Part shown: positions 32,501-40,610 of the stretch, piece after piece
How positions within the stretch are numbered: the first letter of the stretch is position 1
Layout: every line of letters starts with the position of its first letter
Position numbers and translations under genes: made by a program
Origin: CAYLNH01 sp964384625
GTDB taxonomy: Bacteria; Verrucomicrobiota; Lentisphaeria; JABSQK01
NCBI GenBank assembly: GCA_964384625.1
Contig: CAYLNH010000026.1
Location: 1 to 42,973 of the forward strand
DNA: 42,973 nt
Direction: 5' to 3'
Notes under the pieces: model-generated
The model's input: the letters and a program-made list of their open reading frames with translations, nothing else
Database searches by the model: none
Told to the model about the DNA's origin: nothing

Positions 32501-34799
32501 CGGCCCCGACGGCACGCTGTACGCCCTGTCAGGCAAGAGGCTGGTCGCGGTGGACCGGGCTGACGGCAAACACAAGGTCGTCGCCACCGACCTCCTGCGC
32601 CCGCTGAGCATCGCCGTCGACGGCGACGGTTTGATTTACGTTTTCGACGCCGCCGCGAAGCGCCAGACGATTCGTGTCTACGACGCGACCGGCAAACTGG
32701 TCCGCCGGATCGGCAAGCCGGGCGGCTACCGAGTGGGCCCGTGGGATCCGCAGCGTCTGGAGAACCTGACCGCGATGTCCGTCGACAAAGAAGGCAAGCT
32801 CTGGGTCGTCAGCAAGAGCTACTGGCCCAAGCGCGTGGCCTGTTTCAAGACGGACGGTACGCATCTGCGCGACTACCTGGGTCCGACCGAATACGGCAGC
32901 GGCGGGGTCCTGGACCCGGGCGACAAGCGCCGGCTGTTTTACGGTCCGATGGAGTTCGAACTCGACTGGGAGAAGCGCACGTCCCGTCTGAAGAACCTGA
33001 CATGGGATCCGGCCCAAGGCCGGGAAGCCGGGGAAATGCCCGTCTACGTGAACAGCCGGAAATACATGGTGAACCGCCCGCGCGGCTCCCACAACACCAT
33101 GAACGCCGGCATCGTCTACATCTATGAAAAGGATCGCCTGCGCCGGGTCGCCGCCGTCGGCTATGCCGATGCGTTCTCCGGCTTGCGCCGGCAGGACATC
33201 ATCGACAAACTGGACGGCAAACTGCTGACCCGACTCCAGTTTATCTGGACCGACCGCAACGGCGACGGCGACGTCCAGTTCGCCGAAGTCCGCTTCAACA
33301 AACGCCATGGCAGCCGCCTGACCCGGTTCGACCACCGCCTTGAGATTCAGGCCGGCGGGCTGCGTTACCGCATCAAGGAGTTCCTGCCGAACGGCGCCCC
33401 CGTCTATGACGCGGTGACCACCGGGTTGCCCGGCGGGGAGTCCTATCGCCTCGACAACGGCAACTACTACTACCTCGGCCAGGGCGCGTCGTCCCCGGAC
33501 CGCGTGCTGTCGCCCGGCGGCAAGGCACTGTGGACCTATCCCAATGAGGGCGCCGGCGTCCACCCGTTCCGCACCTGCAAGGGCTACACTTCAGATCAGG
33601 TGGTCTGCCAGTTTGCCATGGTCGGCCATGAGACCGCGAAACAGGGGGACCTCGGCGAGTTCTTCGTCTACAACGCCAACTGGGGCAGTTGGTATGTCTG
33701 GACCGTTGACGGGTTGTTGGCCGGGCGGATCTTCCGTGATCTGCGCGATCCCGGCCGTGTGCCCTGGACCATGAAAGAACACCAGCGCGGCCTGGACCTC
33801 ACCGAGGTCACCGCCGGCCAGGAACACTTTAACGGTTGGTTCTGCCGCACGCCGGACGGCAAGTACTACGTCGTCGCCGGCCATCACCAGAGCAATGTCG
33901 CGGAGGTGGTCGGGATCAACGACTTCAAACGTCTCAACGGCACGATCACCGTTACGCCGGCGGACATTCTGAAGGCCCAGGAGTACGAAAAGAGGCTCGC
34001 GCGCCATCGCCAGAAGGACGCCCTGCGCCTGATCAAGTGCCAGCCGATCGCCGGCCGGATTCAGCCCGACGGCCATCTCGGTGACTGGAAGACCGGACCG
34101 GTTGCCGGCATGGGCGACGGCATCTCGCTGCGGCTCGGCTACGACCGGCTGAATCTCTATGCCGCCTTCGAGATCAATAACCGCGGGCCACTCAAAAACA
34201 GCGGCAGACAATGGGACAAGCTCTTCAAGACCGGCGCCGCCGTCGACCTCATGTTCGGGCTCGATCCCGCCGCCGATGCCAAACGCAAGGCCCCGGTAAA
34301 GGGCGACAAGCGGCTGCTGATGACCGTGATGAACGGCAAACCCATTGCCGTACTCTACGACGCCGTTGTCCCCGGTACGCCGGCTGACGATGTCTGGCAG
34401 GTTGTCTCCCCGGTGACCCGAGTTGATTTCGACGTTGTCCGGAAACTGACCGATGTCGAACTGGCGGTACAGCCCACGGACCGCGGCTACATTGTCGAGG
34501 CGCTCATCCCGCTGCAGTCGATCGGCTTGACGATCTCGCCCGATACCCCGATCCGACTGGACTGGGGGTTCCTGGAAACCGACAAGGACGGAACGGTCGT
34601 CCTCTCCCGGACCTATTGGTCGAACAAAGCCACCTCCGCCCTGGCGGACGCGCCGTCGGAAGCCCGTCTCGAACCGGACCTCTGGGGATACTGCCGCTTC
34701 CTCAGTAAACGCAAGGGCCTCGAAAGCAAGATTAACCCCGGCAATCTGCTGGAAGAGAAGGCCGACGACATCGACCTCGACGACCTCGAACTCGACTAG
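29511..34799 (+). CDS. Giant secreted multidomain protein (beta-propeller, CBM9-like)
   Basis: 1762 residues with a signal peptide ending near VHAEDP. Two halves of a carbohydrate-binding-like module recur. Block A (about 97-167 and 670-743) shares LKPDAPYP/LKPEAPYP and a following HW. Block B (about 220-357 and 807-943) follows each. Between them are a FlgD-like immunoglobulin segment (about 383-433) and propeller-type blades (about 490-610). NHL-like blades occupy about 985-1130, and an EF-hand-like loop DRNGDGDVQFAE lies near 1246. A C-terminal CBM9/DOMON-like domain (about 1512-1735) precedes an acidic tail. No catalytic motif was found. A polysaccharide-binding or -handling role is inferred from domains and the sugar-type regulator. 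ATG 29514 is an equally good start. Confidence 0.82.
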   Translation: MMKRYVAVFVLLALLPAPAVHAEDPLALAITVKDVDLANCKTWHDGKSKAADKGYLLRALGVVRVTSKTDNWHRRWSAGRAGIGPSRNGRHSTKPETFHYQIAFVRPVAVGSVLCTNRELRVLKPDAPYPGDPAKPEHWQRVKIPPLQQRIRLAALPVGVKTRAILLTDLRRSGHSYAAPVRVYKRRLHNIATVAGVAAKSQYIAPRAFGYRSYAAANVVRGRGSWHSNGKSDTGRIYGPVISDIAPSWYALAWDTPQELVGVFSMDNFRTIKTYRFAGASTANPLVGAKDDWDKIHGKLLARQHVHVRSDHGRWLAFAEPIRTTGLKIEILRAWERKKNDSQVARLDALAVFVDLKDKPVPRVTADGRPEPPVSVPYTLAADGFFTMAIDGPDGRRVRNLAARVERDAGDNAEGWNLKDDAGQFVKPGTYKWKAITHPGLQVKYEQTPYPNVAQHHPENTPWLNARTGSGGWLADHSPPFGGCSGGDYNFFCAPVPESGIGFAACDLSGKKLWGITSFGAWTGGNRLASDGRKVYVEAFGWHDSDAGADRVWEVDIATQKVKEIFRAKSNERRVRGCKGIATRDGKVYLAINARAKWIANAAGVDAVDINRCVPFYKEKRKPRKPYEIVPDPRGDFLRLLRLTGRPPGYAKGHGLTYLESTRGPGSRQEIIVAFQKAVNIGSCLYPVPPGKDIKVQLFALKPEAPYPPNPRQRDHWVPFESNAKLAWDVATPPEGTATRALMISFAKGDVDELTEIMEDGDDLDAELDLGGGGGGSRNRNAWQAKLEGFQILRRRFRNLFGNAKVRVSSGAVAANGTWAAQRDEPLSPAKPAVYLMEWTTAQSIRGLAIKEIDCKLAEVDIWTGNGTPTLQGSAGWENVGKYVPRRRMQHSGFAGHNALARYMDGAVDFGRDIKTRAVRLRMVAQWTTNTREGSCAKDQLGLDPKRCRVFGVAPLQYIGGEVPVDPLMTERLEVLDPQSGTIEEEIAIPKPGDLDFGPDGTLYALSGKRLVAVDRADGKHKVVATDLLRPLSIAVDGDGLIYVFDAAAKRQTIRVYDATGKLVRRIGKPGGYRVGPWDPQRLENLTAMSVDKEGKLWVVSKSYWPKRVACFKTDGTHLRDYLGPTEYGSGGVLDPGDKRRLFYGPMEFELDWEKRTSRLKNLTWDPAQGREAGEMPVYVNSRKYMVNRPRGSHNTMNAGIVYIYEKDRLRRVAAVGYADAFSGLRRQDIIDKLDGKLLTRLQFIWTDRNGDGDVQFAEVRFNKRHGSRLTRFDHRLEIQAGGLRYRIKEFLPNGAPVYDAVTTGLPGGESYRLDNGNYYYLGQGASSPDRVLSPGGKALWTYPNEGAGVHPFRTCKGYTSDQVVCQFAMVGHETAKQGDLGEFFVYNANWGSWYVWTVDGLLAGRIFRDLRDPGRVPWTMKEHQRGLDLTEVTAGQEHFNGWFCRTPDGKYYVVAGHHQSNVAEVVGINDFKRLNGTITVTPADILKAQEYEKRLARHRQKDALRLIKCQPIAGRIQPDGHLGDWKTGPVAGMGDGISLRLGYDRLNLYAAFEINNRGPLKNSGRQWDKLFKTGAAVDLMFGLDPAADAKRKAPVKGDKRLLMTVMNGKPIAVLYDAVVPGTPADDVWQVVSPVTRVDFDVVRKLTDVELAVQPTDRGYIVEALIPLQSIGLTISPDTPIRLDWGFLETDKDGTVVLSRTYWSNKATSALADAPSEARLEPDLWGYCRFLSKRKGLESKINPGNLLEEKADDIDLDDLELD

Positions 34800-34800
34800 A

Positions 34801-34948
34801 TGGGCTCGGCGTACGTTTTCCAGCCAGGGACGGAGGCCAAGCGCCGGTCCGGCCAGACGATGCCGAATAAGCGATGCGAGCATCGCGTTTTGACATCAAC
34901 GCCGCCGGCCGGATGCTTGGACCCGCTTTCCGAGTTGCCCGTTTTCGG
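34801..34948 (+). repeat. Dispersed repeat family 2, copy 2
   Basis: Begins one base after the stop of the giant gene and matches the reverse complement of 279-461. The ends are conserved (outer TTTTCCAGCCAGGGACGGAG, inner GGCCGGATGCTTGGACCCGC). The centre is about 35 bases shorter than in copy 1. Confidence 0.8.
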
Positions 34949-35094
34949 TCGGCGTCCCGCCGCAAGGCGGCAGTTCCGACAGGGCCCAGCCTGCATCCTG
35001 CGGACCGTGCCGCCGCCGGGAGCCCCCTTCCCTATTCTTCTGCATGCCTCGGCGAAGCCCAGCGCGAAGACGGGTCCCCTCCTGTCGTCGTCTT

Positions 35095-35115
35095 CCAAGG
35101 ACCAAGGACCAAGGA
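35095..35115. repeat. Heptamer tandem repeat CCAAGGA x3
   Basis: Three exact 7-base units ending two bases before the stop codon of the minus-strand kinase gene, followed by the first two bases of a fourth. Confidence 0.9.
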
Positions 35116-35116
35116 C

Positions 35117-36610
35117 CTACTCGCCGTTCTCGTGGTTCCTGGCCAACTGCTGGTCAGCGGTGGACAGGCGTTCGGCCAGCGCCACGATGGTACGGCGAAT
35201 CCACGGCTGCAGACGGGAGAGGTTGCGTTCGAACTGCTCGTTGTTCATCACCATCACCTCCGTCTCCTGCAGCGCCTGCACACTGGCGGAACGCGGGCGA
35301 TGGGTGATCAACGCCATCTCACCGACAATATCCCCCGGTCCGACCACGCCCAGGGTTGTTTTGTTGTCTCCCGAGCCTTTATAGACTTCGACGCCGCCGC
35401 GTACGATGATGTAGCATGGACCTTCTTCGTCGCCCTCCGCGATGAGCATCTCGCCGGCGGCGAAGATCCGGCTTTCGGTGTCCATCTTCCCGTGGATCAG
35501 GGCATCGAGATCGTCAATCAACTCCTGGGTGGACTGATAGCGATCGTGTTTCTCCTTGGCCATGCATTTCTTGATGATCCGCGCCAGGGCGTGGGGGATT
35601 TCCATACCGCCGAAGGAAATCTCCTCCAACGCCATGAAATCACACTTGCGGGCGGACTGCAGGATCGTCGTGATCGACGACCCGATATACGGCGGGAAGA
35701 ACGTGAACGTATGATAGAGCGTGGCGCCGAGCAGGAAGATGTCGCTGCGTTCGTCCAGGATGCCGTCGCCGATACCGGCCTGTTCGGGGGACATGTAGCC
35801 GGGCGAGCCTTTGAGGACGACCGCATTCATCTGTTCCTCGGCATCATCGCCGTCATCGTCGAAGTCGGGCAGCGGGATATCGGTCGTGGCCTCGCCGATA
35901 TGTTTGGCCAGACCCCAGTCCATCAGGAACACCTCACCGAAGCTTCCAACCATGATGTTGTGCGGCTTGATGTCGCGGTGGAGTACGCCGTTGGCATGGG
36001 CATAAGCAACAGCGTCGCAGACTTTGCGAAAGATGTTCAGCAGCGAGTAAAAATCATAGCGCGTCGTATAGCGCGGGTTCTCCACCTCCAACTGGTAGAG
36101 GATGTCGTTCAGCGATTCGCCCTGCACGGGCTTCATGGTGAAGTAGATGCCTTCATCATTCAGGTGCCCGAGGTCATGGACCGGGACGATATTCGGGTGC
36201 TCGAGCTGCGCCGTGATCCGCGCTTCCCGAATGAACGTGCGGATCATCGTCGTATCTTTCTTGAGATCCGGCAACAGGACCTTCATGACGGCTTCCCGGC
36301 GAAAGTCGCGGTCGTAAACGCTGTAAAGGATGCCCATGCCGCCGCGCGCGAACTGCCGGCGAATGACGTACTTGTTGTCCTCCGCTTTGCGCCCGAGGAT
36401 CTCGTAGAAGAACTCGCCTTCCTTCTCCGTCAGCTCCTGCGTTTCCCGCAGGTCGGTGTCGGTCGCCACCTCCATATCCATCAGCGCCTTGTAGAGACTG
36501 GAGTAGCGATCCACGATCGTGTCGTTGCTGATGATGACCGTGTCCTGTCCGATCGCGGTTTCTTCGGGGGACGGGCGTTGGTGCCGCGTCTTCGGTTTCT
36601 CGCTGCTCAT
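35117..36610 (-). CDS. Ser/Thr protein kinase with cyclic-nucleotide-binding domain
   Basis: 497-residue soluble Hanks-type kinase. After an 80-residue N-terminal extension, the Gly loop RGGMG (89-93), Lys110 in AVMKVL, Glu129, catalytic HRDIKPHN (211-218) and the metal motif DWG (231-233) in place of DFG are present, with GYMSPEQ in the activation segment. DWG is common in bacterial kinases. A C-terminal cNMP-binding fold (about 375-490) contains EGPCYIIVRGGVEVY and GPGDIVGEMALITHRPRSASV, a phosphate-binding-cassette-like stretch. Cyclic-nucleotide control is likely but the ligand is not known. The ATG directly abuts the bioF stop (TAG-ATG), with AAAGGA inside bioF, so both are co-translated. 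Domain fusion is clear, its link to bioF is not. Confidence 0.93.
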   Translation of the reverse strand: MSSEKPKTRHQRPSPEETAIGQDTVIISNDTIVDRYSSLYKALMDMEVATDTDLRETQELTEKEGEFFYEILGRKAEDNKYVIRRQFARGGMGILYSVYDRDFRREAVMKVLLPDLKKDTTMIRTFIREARITAQLEHPNIVPVHDLGHLNDEGIYFTMKPVQGESLNDILYQLEVENPRYTTRYDFYSLLNIFRKVCDAVAYAHANGVLHRDIKPHNIMVGSFGEVFLMDWGLAKHIGEATTDIPLPDFDDDGDDAEEQMNAVVLKGSPGYMSPEQAGIGDGILDERSDIFLLGATLYHTFTFFPPYIGSSITTILQSARKCDFMALEEISFGGMEIPHALARIIKKCMAKEKHDRYQSTQELIDDLDALIHGKMDTESRIFAAGEMLIAEGDEEGPCYIIVRGGVEVYKGSGDNKTTLGVVGPGDIVGEMALITHRPRSASVQALQETEVMVMNNEQFERNLSRLQPWIRRTIVALAERLSTADQQLARNHENGE

Positions 36611-37789
36611 CTACACGGTCCTTTCTGACCGGAACCATTCAATTGCCAGTTCTGTTGTTCGCTTCAGTGCCGCGGCCGGGTGATCGGCGCAGACGCTGAA
36701 GCGAATACGCGCTTTGCCGACAGGCACAGTCGGCGGCCGAATGGCCAACGCCGCAACGCCGTTCTGTCTAAGGTGGTCCGCCAGGGCCAGAGCGTCTTTG
36801 CTCGCGCCGACCAGGAGCGGGATGATCTGGGTTGAACTCATGCCGACATCCAGACCCGCGGCAACCAGGTGCTCGCGCAGAACTTCGGCGTTCTCAGACA
36901 ACGTCCGACGGCGTTCAGCGGCCGAACGGACTAATGATACAGCCTCAACCACCGTCGCGCCAATCATTGGCGGCAACGCCGTGGAGTAGATCAGCGAGCG
37001 CGCCCGGTTTACCAGGAAGTCAATCAGCGTTTGCGGCCCCGCCACGTAGGCGCCGTAGCAACCGAAAGCTTTGCTGAGGGTGCCGAGGTGAACGTCCACG
37101 GCGTCGGCCACCCCCAACTCTGCCGCCAGCCCGCGACCTTCCGGTCCCAACACCCCGCCGCTGTGCGCTTCGTCAACCATCAGCATCGCGCCATACTTCC
37201 GTTTCAGTTCGACGATCCCGGCCAGCGGGGCACGATCGCCGTCCATGCTGAATACGGCTTCGGTGACAATCAGTTTGCGGCGGCGGTCGGCGTGTTTCTG
37301 CAGCAATTCCTCCAGGTGCGCCAGATCGTTATGGCGAAATCGCACATGTGCAGCGCGGCTCAGTTCGGCGCCGTCAATCAGGCTGGCGTGATTCAGTTTG
37401 TCGGCAAAGATCACATCGCCTTTGCCGGCCAGGGCGGGCAGGCAACCGACGTTCGCCAGATAACCGCTGCCGAAGAGCAGCGCGGCTTCGGTCTGCTGCC
37501 AGTCGGCCAACGCCCGTTCGGCGTCGATCAGCGACGGATGCCCGCCGCAGATCAGCCGTGACGCCGTTGCGCCCGCCGGCGCGGCCGGGGCCGGCAGTTG
37601 CTGCATCAAGCCCAGATAGTCGTTCGAACAAAGATTAAGGAGCTCCTTCCCGTCCAGCCGGATCCGGCCGTGCGGCAACGCCTCCGCAGTCCGCAGACTG
37701 CGAAGGAGGTCCTTGTCCGCCAACGCCGCCAGCTCAGCATCCAGCCAGCCCAGCGTCTGGTTTTGACTATGCTCGTGCGAACGGTTCAT
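36611..37789 (-). CDS. bioF: 8-amino-7-oxononanoate synthase (BioF-like)
   Basis: 392-residue pyridoxal-phosphate enzyme of the alpha-oxoamine synthase family. BioF condenses pimeloyl-thioester with alanine in biotin synthesis. The PLP lysine is Lys240 in LGTLSKAFGCYGAYVAG. Asp206 and His209 in MVDEAHSGGVLG contact the cofactor, and the C-terminal IRPPTVPVGKARIRFSV is the BioF pattern. Related enzymes such as glycine C-acetyltransferase cannot be fully excluded. No other biotin gene is in the window. ATG 37789 lacks a strong ribosome site. An in-frame upstream extension looks non-coding. The kinase gene follows with no gap. Confidence 0.87.
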   Translation of the reverse strand: MNRSHEHSQNQTLGWLDAELAALADKDLLRSLRTAEALPHGRIRLDGKELLNLCSNDYLGLMQQLPAPAAPAGATASRLICGGHPSLIDAERALADWQQTEAALLFGSGYLANVGCLPALAGKGDVIFADKLNHASLIDGAELSRAAHVRFRHNDLAHLEELLQKHADRRRKLIVTEAVFSMDGDRAPLAGIVELKRKYGAMLMVDEAHSGGVLGPEGRGLAAELGVADAVDVHLGTLSKAFGCYGAYVAGPQTLIDFLVNRARSLIYSTALPPMIGATVVEAVSLVRSAAERRRTLSENAEVLREHLVAAGLDVGMSSTQIIPLLVGASKDALALADHLRQNGVAALAIRPPTVPVGKARIRFSVCADHPAAALKRTTELAIEWFRSERTV

Positions 37790-38237
37790 AGCCCGAAAGC
37801 TAGGTCCACAGACCGTGAATGCAAGGAACGTCAGGCACGGGCAACGCCCTTGTACAATGCCGCCCGGAGCGACGTCCCGGGGAGTGCTTGCCCCGATCTT
37901 CCGTGCCCTGAAGGGACACCACAACGGAGCTCTTCACGTTCGAAGCGAAGCGTCAACCCCCGCAGAGAGGTGACAAACCGGATGCCAACGCTGGAGGCAT
38001 TCCACAAGCCCCTGTCACCGGGTGCTTGTGATTCGCCTTCAGGAGACGATTCGGGTACGGAAACGGTCTCTGGGGCGTTGCCCCGGGCCACGTTGTGCAT
38101 CGCCGTCGGTGCTGTCGGAAGGCCTCATCACGACCAAATCGACGGGCCCTTGCGGCGGGCCCAATCTTCTTCAACTTCCCTTGACTCCCCACCCCGCCGG
38201 GCCATATTTCGTATTTGAAATTGGATTCACATACGAA
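37790..38237. other. Divergent gap between bioF and iclR
   Basis: 448 bases. Open frames on both strands lack start sites and recognisable domains. Only the iclR promoter and operator near the right end are supported. No member of the window's repeat families was found here. Confidence 0.5.
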
Positions 38238-38238
38238 A
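38181..38238 (+). promoter_or_regulatory. iclR promoter with overlapping inverted repeats
   Basis: TTGACT (38181-38186) and CATATT (38203-38208) are 16 bases apart. A perfect inverted repeat, TTTCGTAT (38207-38214) and ATACGAAA (38231-38238), spans the expected transcript start to the start codon. Nested in it, ATTTC and GAAAT (38206-38221) form a second palindrome of the type bound by IclR proteins. The arrangement suggests autorepression, possibly with the sulfatase gene as co-target. Confidence 0.65.
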
Positions 38239-38999
38239 TGAACCAGCAGGAGACATATCCGGCGCCGGCGTTGGCCCGGGGGCTGCAGGTCCTGGGGCTG
38301 CTTGCGGCGCAAGGCGGCATGGGCCTCGATGCACTGGCGCAAGCCAGCGGCATCCCGAAGGCCTCGCTGCTGCGACTGCTGAATACGTTGACGGCGCTGG
38401 GCTACGTCGCCCGCGATCCGGCGACCAAGACCTATACGGCGCTGATGCGTATGATCCCCGCCCGCCGCTTTGCCGACCGGCTGCGCCCGGAACTGCGGCG
38501 GCGGATGCGCGAGCTTGCCGCCGCCACCGGGTGCACCGTCGAATGGTATGAGCCGGACGGCGAGTCCATGGTGCTTTCCGATCGCGCCGAGCCATTGCAG
38601 ACCGAGATTCTGTTGTTGGCGCGGGTCGGCTTTCGGCGTCACCTGAACGACGAACTGGAGGCCGTCGCCCGGGTGGCGCTGGCGGCGGGAGTGCCCTGTT
38701 CAGACACGCCGGAGTACTGGCAGTACGACAAACGAGGCAACCACAAGACAATCCCGAAACGTCGCGTCGCCGCCATGCTGCGCCAGGCGGCGAAGGAGTT
38801 GTTGACGATGGACAAGGGATGGAACTCCAACGGCGTCCGGCGCTATGCGGCGGGCATCTGTCGGGGTGAGGAACTGGTTGGCATTCTGGTTCTGGCGGAG
38901 ACGTTCAAACCCGGCGCCGACCACGGGATCGAGACGAATCGCCGCGCCTTGTCGGCAACTGCAGACGAACTTCGAACACTGATCAACAAGAGGAGTTGA
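38238..38999 (+). CDS. IclR-family transcription regulator
   Basis: 253 residues. The N-terminal winged helix (about 8-75) reads ALARGLQVLGLLAAQGGMGL, then LAQASGIPKASLLRLLNTLTALGYVARD. The C-terminal part is an IclR effector-binding domain, with the small-molecule pocket in its last 170 residues. ATG 38238 has no Shine-Dalgarno site, and the promoter would leave a very short leader. The stop is three bases before the sulfatase ATG, so the two form an operon. The effector is likely a breakdown product of a sulfated substrate. That is inference from context. Confidence 0.88.
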   Translation: MNQQETYPAPALARGLQVLGLLAAQGGMGLDALAQASGIPKASLLRLLNTLTALGYVARDPATKTYTALMRMIPARRFADRLRPELRRRMRELAAATGCTVEWYEPDGESMVLSDRAEPLQTEILLLARVGFRRHLNDELEAVARVALAAGVPCSDTPEYWQYDKRGNHKTIPKRRVAAMLRQAAKELLTMDKGWNSNGVRRYAAGICRGEELVGILVLAETFKPGADHGIETNRRALSATADELRTLINKRS

Positions 39000-39002
39000 G
39001 TA

Positions 39003-40484
39003 ATGCGCATTCTGTACATCGACATCGACACGTTGCGGCCGGACCATCTGGGTTGCTACGGTTACCACCGCAACACATCCCCGAACATCGATCGTCTGGC
39101 CGCCGAAGGCGTCCGTTTCGAGAACTGCTACGTTTCAGACTCGCCGTGTCTGCCGTCGCGAGCGGCGCTGTATTCCGGCAAGTGCGGCATTCGCAACGGC
39201 GCCAACAACCACGGCGGCAAACATGCCGATTACTACATCAACCCGCGCACCCGCAACTTCCGCGTACCGGACGACAGCTACATCTGGCAATTGCGCAAAC
39301 TGGGCTACTACACGGCAACCGTAAGTCCGTTCGGCGAGCGCCATTCTTCCTTCTGGTTCTACGAGGGCTTTCGCGAGATGTACAACACCGGCAAGGGCGG
39401 CGGCGAGCGCGCCGACGAAGTCGTGCCGCTGGCGCTGGATTGGCTTGATCGCAAGGGCGGCGACGACGACTGGTACCTGCACGTGAACGTCTGGGATCCG
39501 CACACACCGTACCAGGTACCGGAAGGCGAAGGCAATCCGTTTGAAAACGAGCCGCCGCCGGCCTGGATGACGGACGAGGTCCTGAAAAACAACTGGAACA
39601 CCTATGGCCCCGGCAACGGACAGGAGCCGGGCGGCAGTTACTGCAGCACGGAATGGACCAAACGCCATCCGCGCATGCCCGAGAACCTCGAGACCATGGA
39701 GAAGTACAAGCAGTGGATCGACGGCTACGACACGGGCATCTGGTATGCCGACAAACATGTCGGCCAGATCTGCACCAAGCTGGAAGAGCTCGGCATCCTC
39801 GACGACACGTTGATCATGATCAGCTCCGACCACGGTGAGAACCAGGGCGAGCTCGCAGTCTACGGCGACCACCAGACGGGCGACCACATCACCAATCGCG
39901 TGCCGATGATCGTGCGTCATCCCAAGGGTGTCGGCGGCAAGGGCCGCGTCGATACCGGCCTGCATTATCAGTTCGACATCACCGCAACGCTGATCGACCT
40001 GCTGGGCGGGGACGTGCCGCAGTCCTGGGACGGCATCTCGTTTGCGGCCGCATACAAGGCCGAAAAGGAAGACGGTCGCGATTCGCTGGTCGTGTCCAAC
40101 TGCGCCTGGAGTTGCCAGCGCAGTGCGCGATGGGATGACTACATCATGATCCGCACCTATCAGTCCGGTTTCAAGAACTATCCGGACCTGATGCTGTTCA
40201 ACGTCGCCGAGGACCCGCACGAGCTGAATGACTTGTCCGCGGAAGAGCCGGACCTGGTCAACAAGGGCCTGGCGATCATCGAAGGCTGGGCTACCGACGA
40301 ACTGCGGCGTTCGCCGTTCCCGGATCCGATGTGGACGATCCTGGCGGAGGGCGGTCCGCTGCACGCCAACTTCAAATCGAGCCAGTTCGAGAATTACAAG
40401 CAGCGCTTGCGCGACACCGGTCGCGAGCAGTTCACGGCGGAACTTGACGCCCGCAAGGCCCGCCTCGAAGAGCGCCTGCAATAG
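39003..40484 (+). CDS. Sulfatase (type I, Cys-type)
   Basis: 493-residue alkaline-phosphatase-superfamily sulfatase. The formylglycine motif is CLPSR, with Cys49 the residue oxidised by a maturase. The metal-binding N-terminus YIDIDTLRPD and the later SSDHGENQGE are typical. There is no signal peptide: the mature core begins at residue 2, so it should be cytoplasmic, unlike most polysaccharide sulfatases. AGGAG, inside the last codons of iclR, lies seven bases before the ATG. It may desulfate an imported sugar. The maturase is not in the window. A truncated hydrolase remnant follows at 40611. Confidence 0.92.
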   Translation: MRILYIDIDTLRPDHLGCYGYHRNTSPNIDRLAAEGVRFENCYVSDSPCLPSRAALYSGKCGIRNGANNHGGKHADYYINPRTRNFRVPDDSYIWQLRKLGYYTATVSPFGERHSSFWFYEGFREMYNTGKGGGERADEVVPLALDWLDRKGGDDDWYLHVNVWDPHTPYQVPEGEGNPFENEPPPAWMTDEVLKNNWNTYGPGNGQEPGGSYCSTEWTKRHPRMPENLETMEKYKQWIDGYDTGIWYADKHVGQICTKLEELGILDDTLIMISSDHGENQGELAVYGDHQTGDHITNRVPMIVRHPKGVGGKGRVDTGLHYQFDITATLIDLLGGDVPQSWDGISFAAAYKAEKEDGRDSLVVSNCAWSCQRSARWDDYIMIRTYQSGFKNYPDLMLFNVAEDPHELNDLSAEEPDLVNKGLAIIEGWATDELRRSPFPDPMWTILAEGGPLHANFKSSQFENYKQRLRDTGREQFTAELDARKARLEERLQ

Positions 40485-40610
40485 ATGGTCGCCAGCATTC
40501 GCTCCACCTGGAATGACCGGCCGGCCGGGCCGGTTTGACGGCGGCGGCTTCCTGCGCCCGTCACCGCGCCGGGCTCTCCCTGGAAGGGGCGGGTCCGTGA
40601 CGCGCGCTGG

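Larger units (their letters stand above)
34800..35116. other. Convergent gap between the giant gene and the kinase gene
   Basis: 317 bases with no supported gene. The left half is family 2 repeat, the right end a heptamer run. The part between (about 34950-35090) is GC-rich and contains nothing I can name. Confidence 0.55.

Noticed and set aside
34800..34883. Short coding frame running into repeat family 2 on the minus strand
   Set aside because: The similar peptides seen at 279-461 and here come from the shared DNA repeat, not from a conserved protein.
37831..38100. 89-codon minus-strand frame between bioF and iclR
   Set aside because: No ribosome site and no recognisable fold. Composition is like the surrounding GC-rich spacer. 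Left as unexplained spacer.
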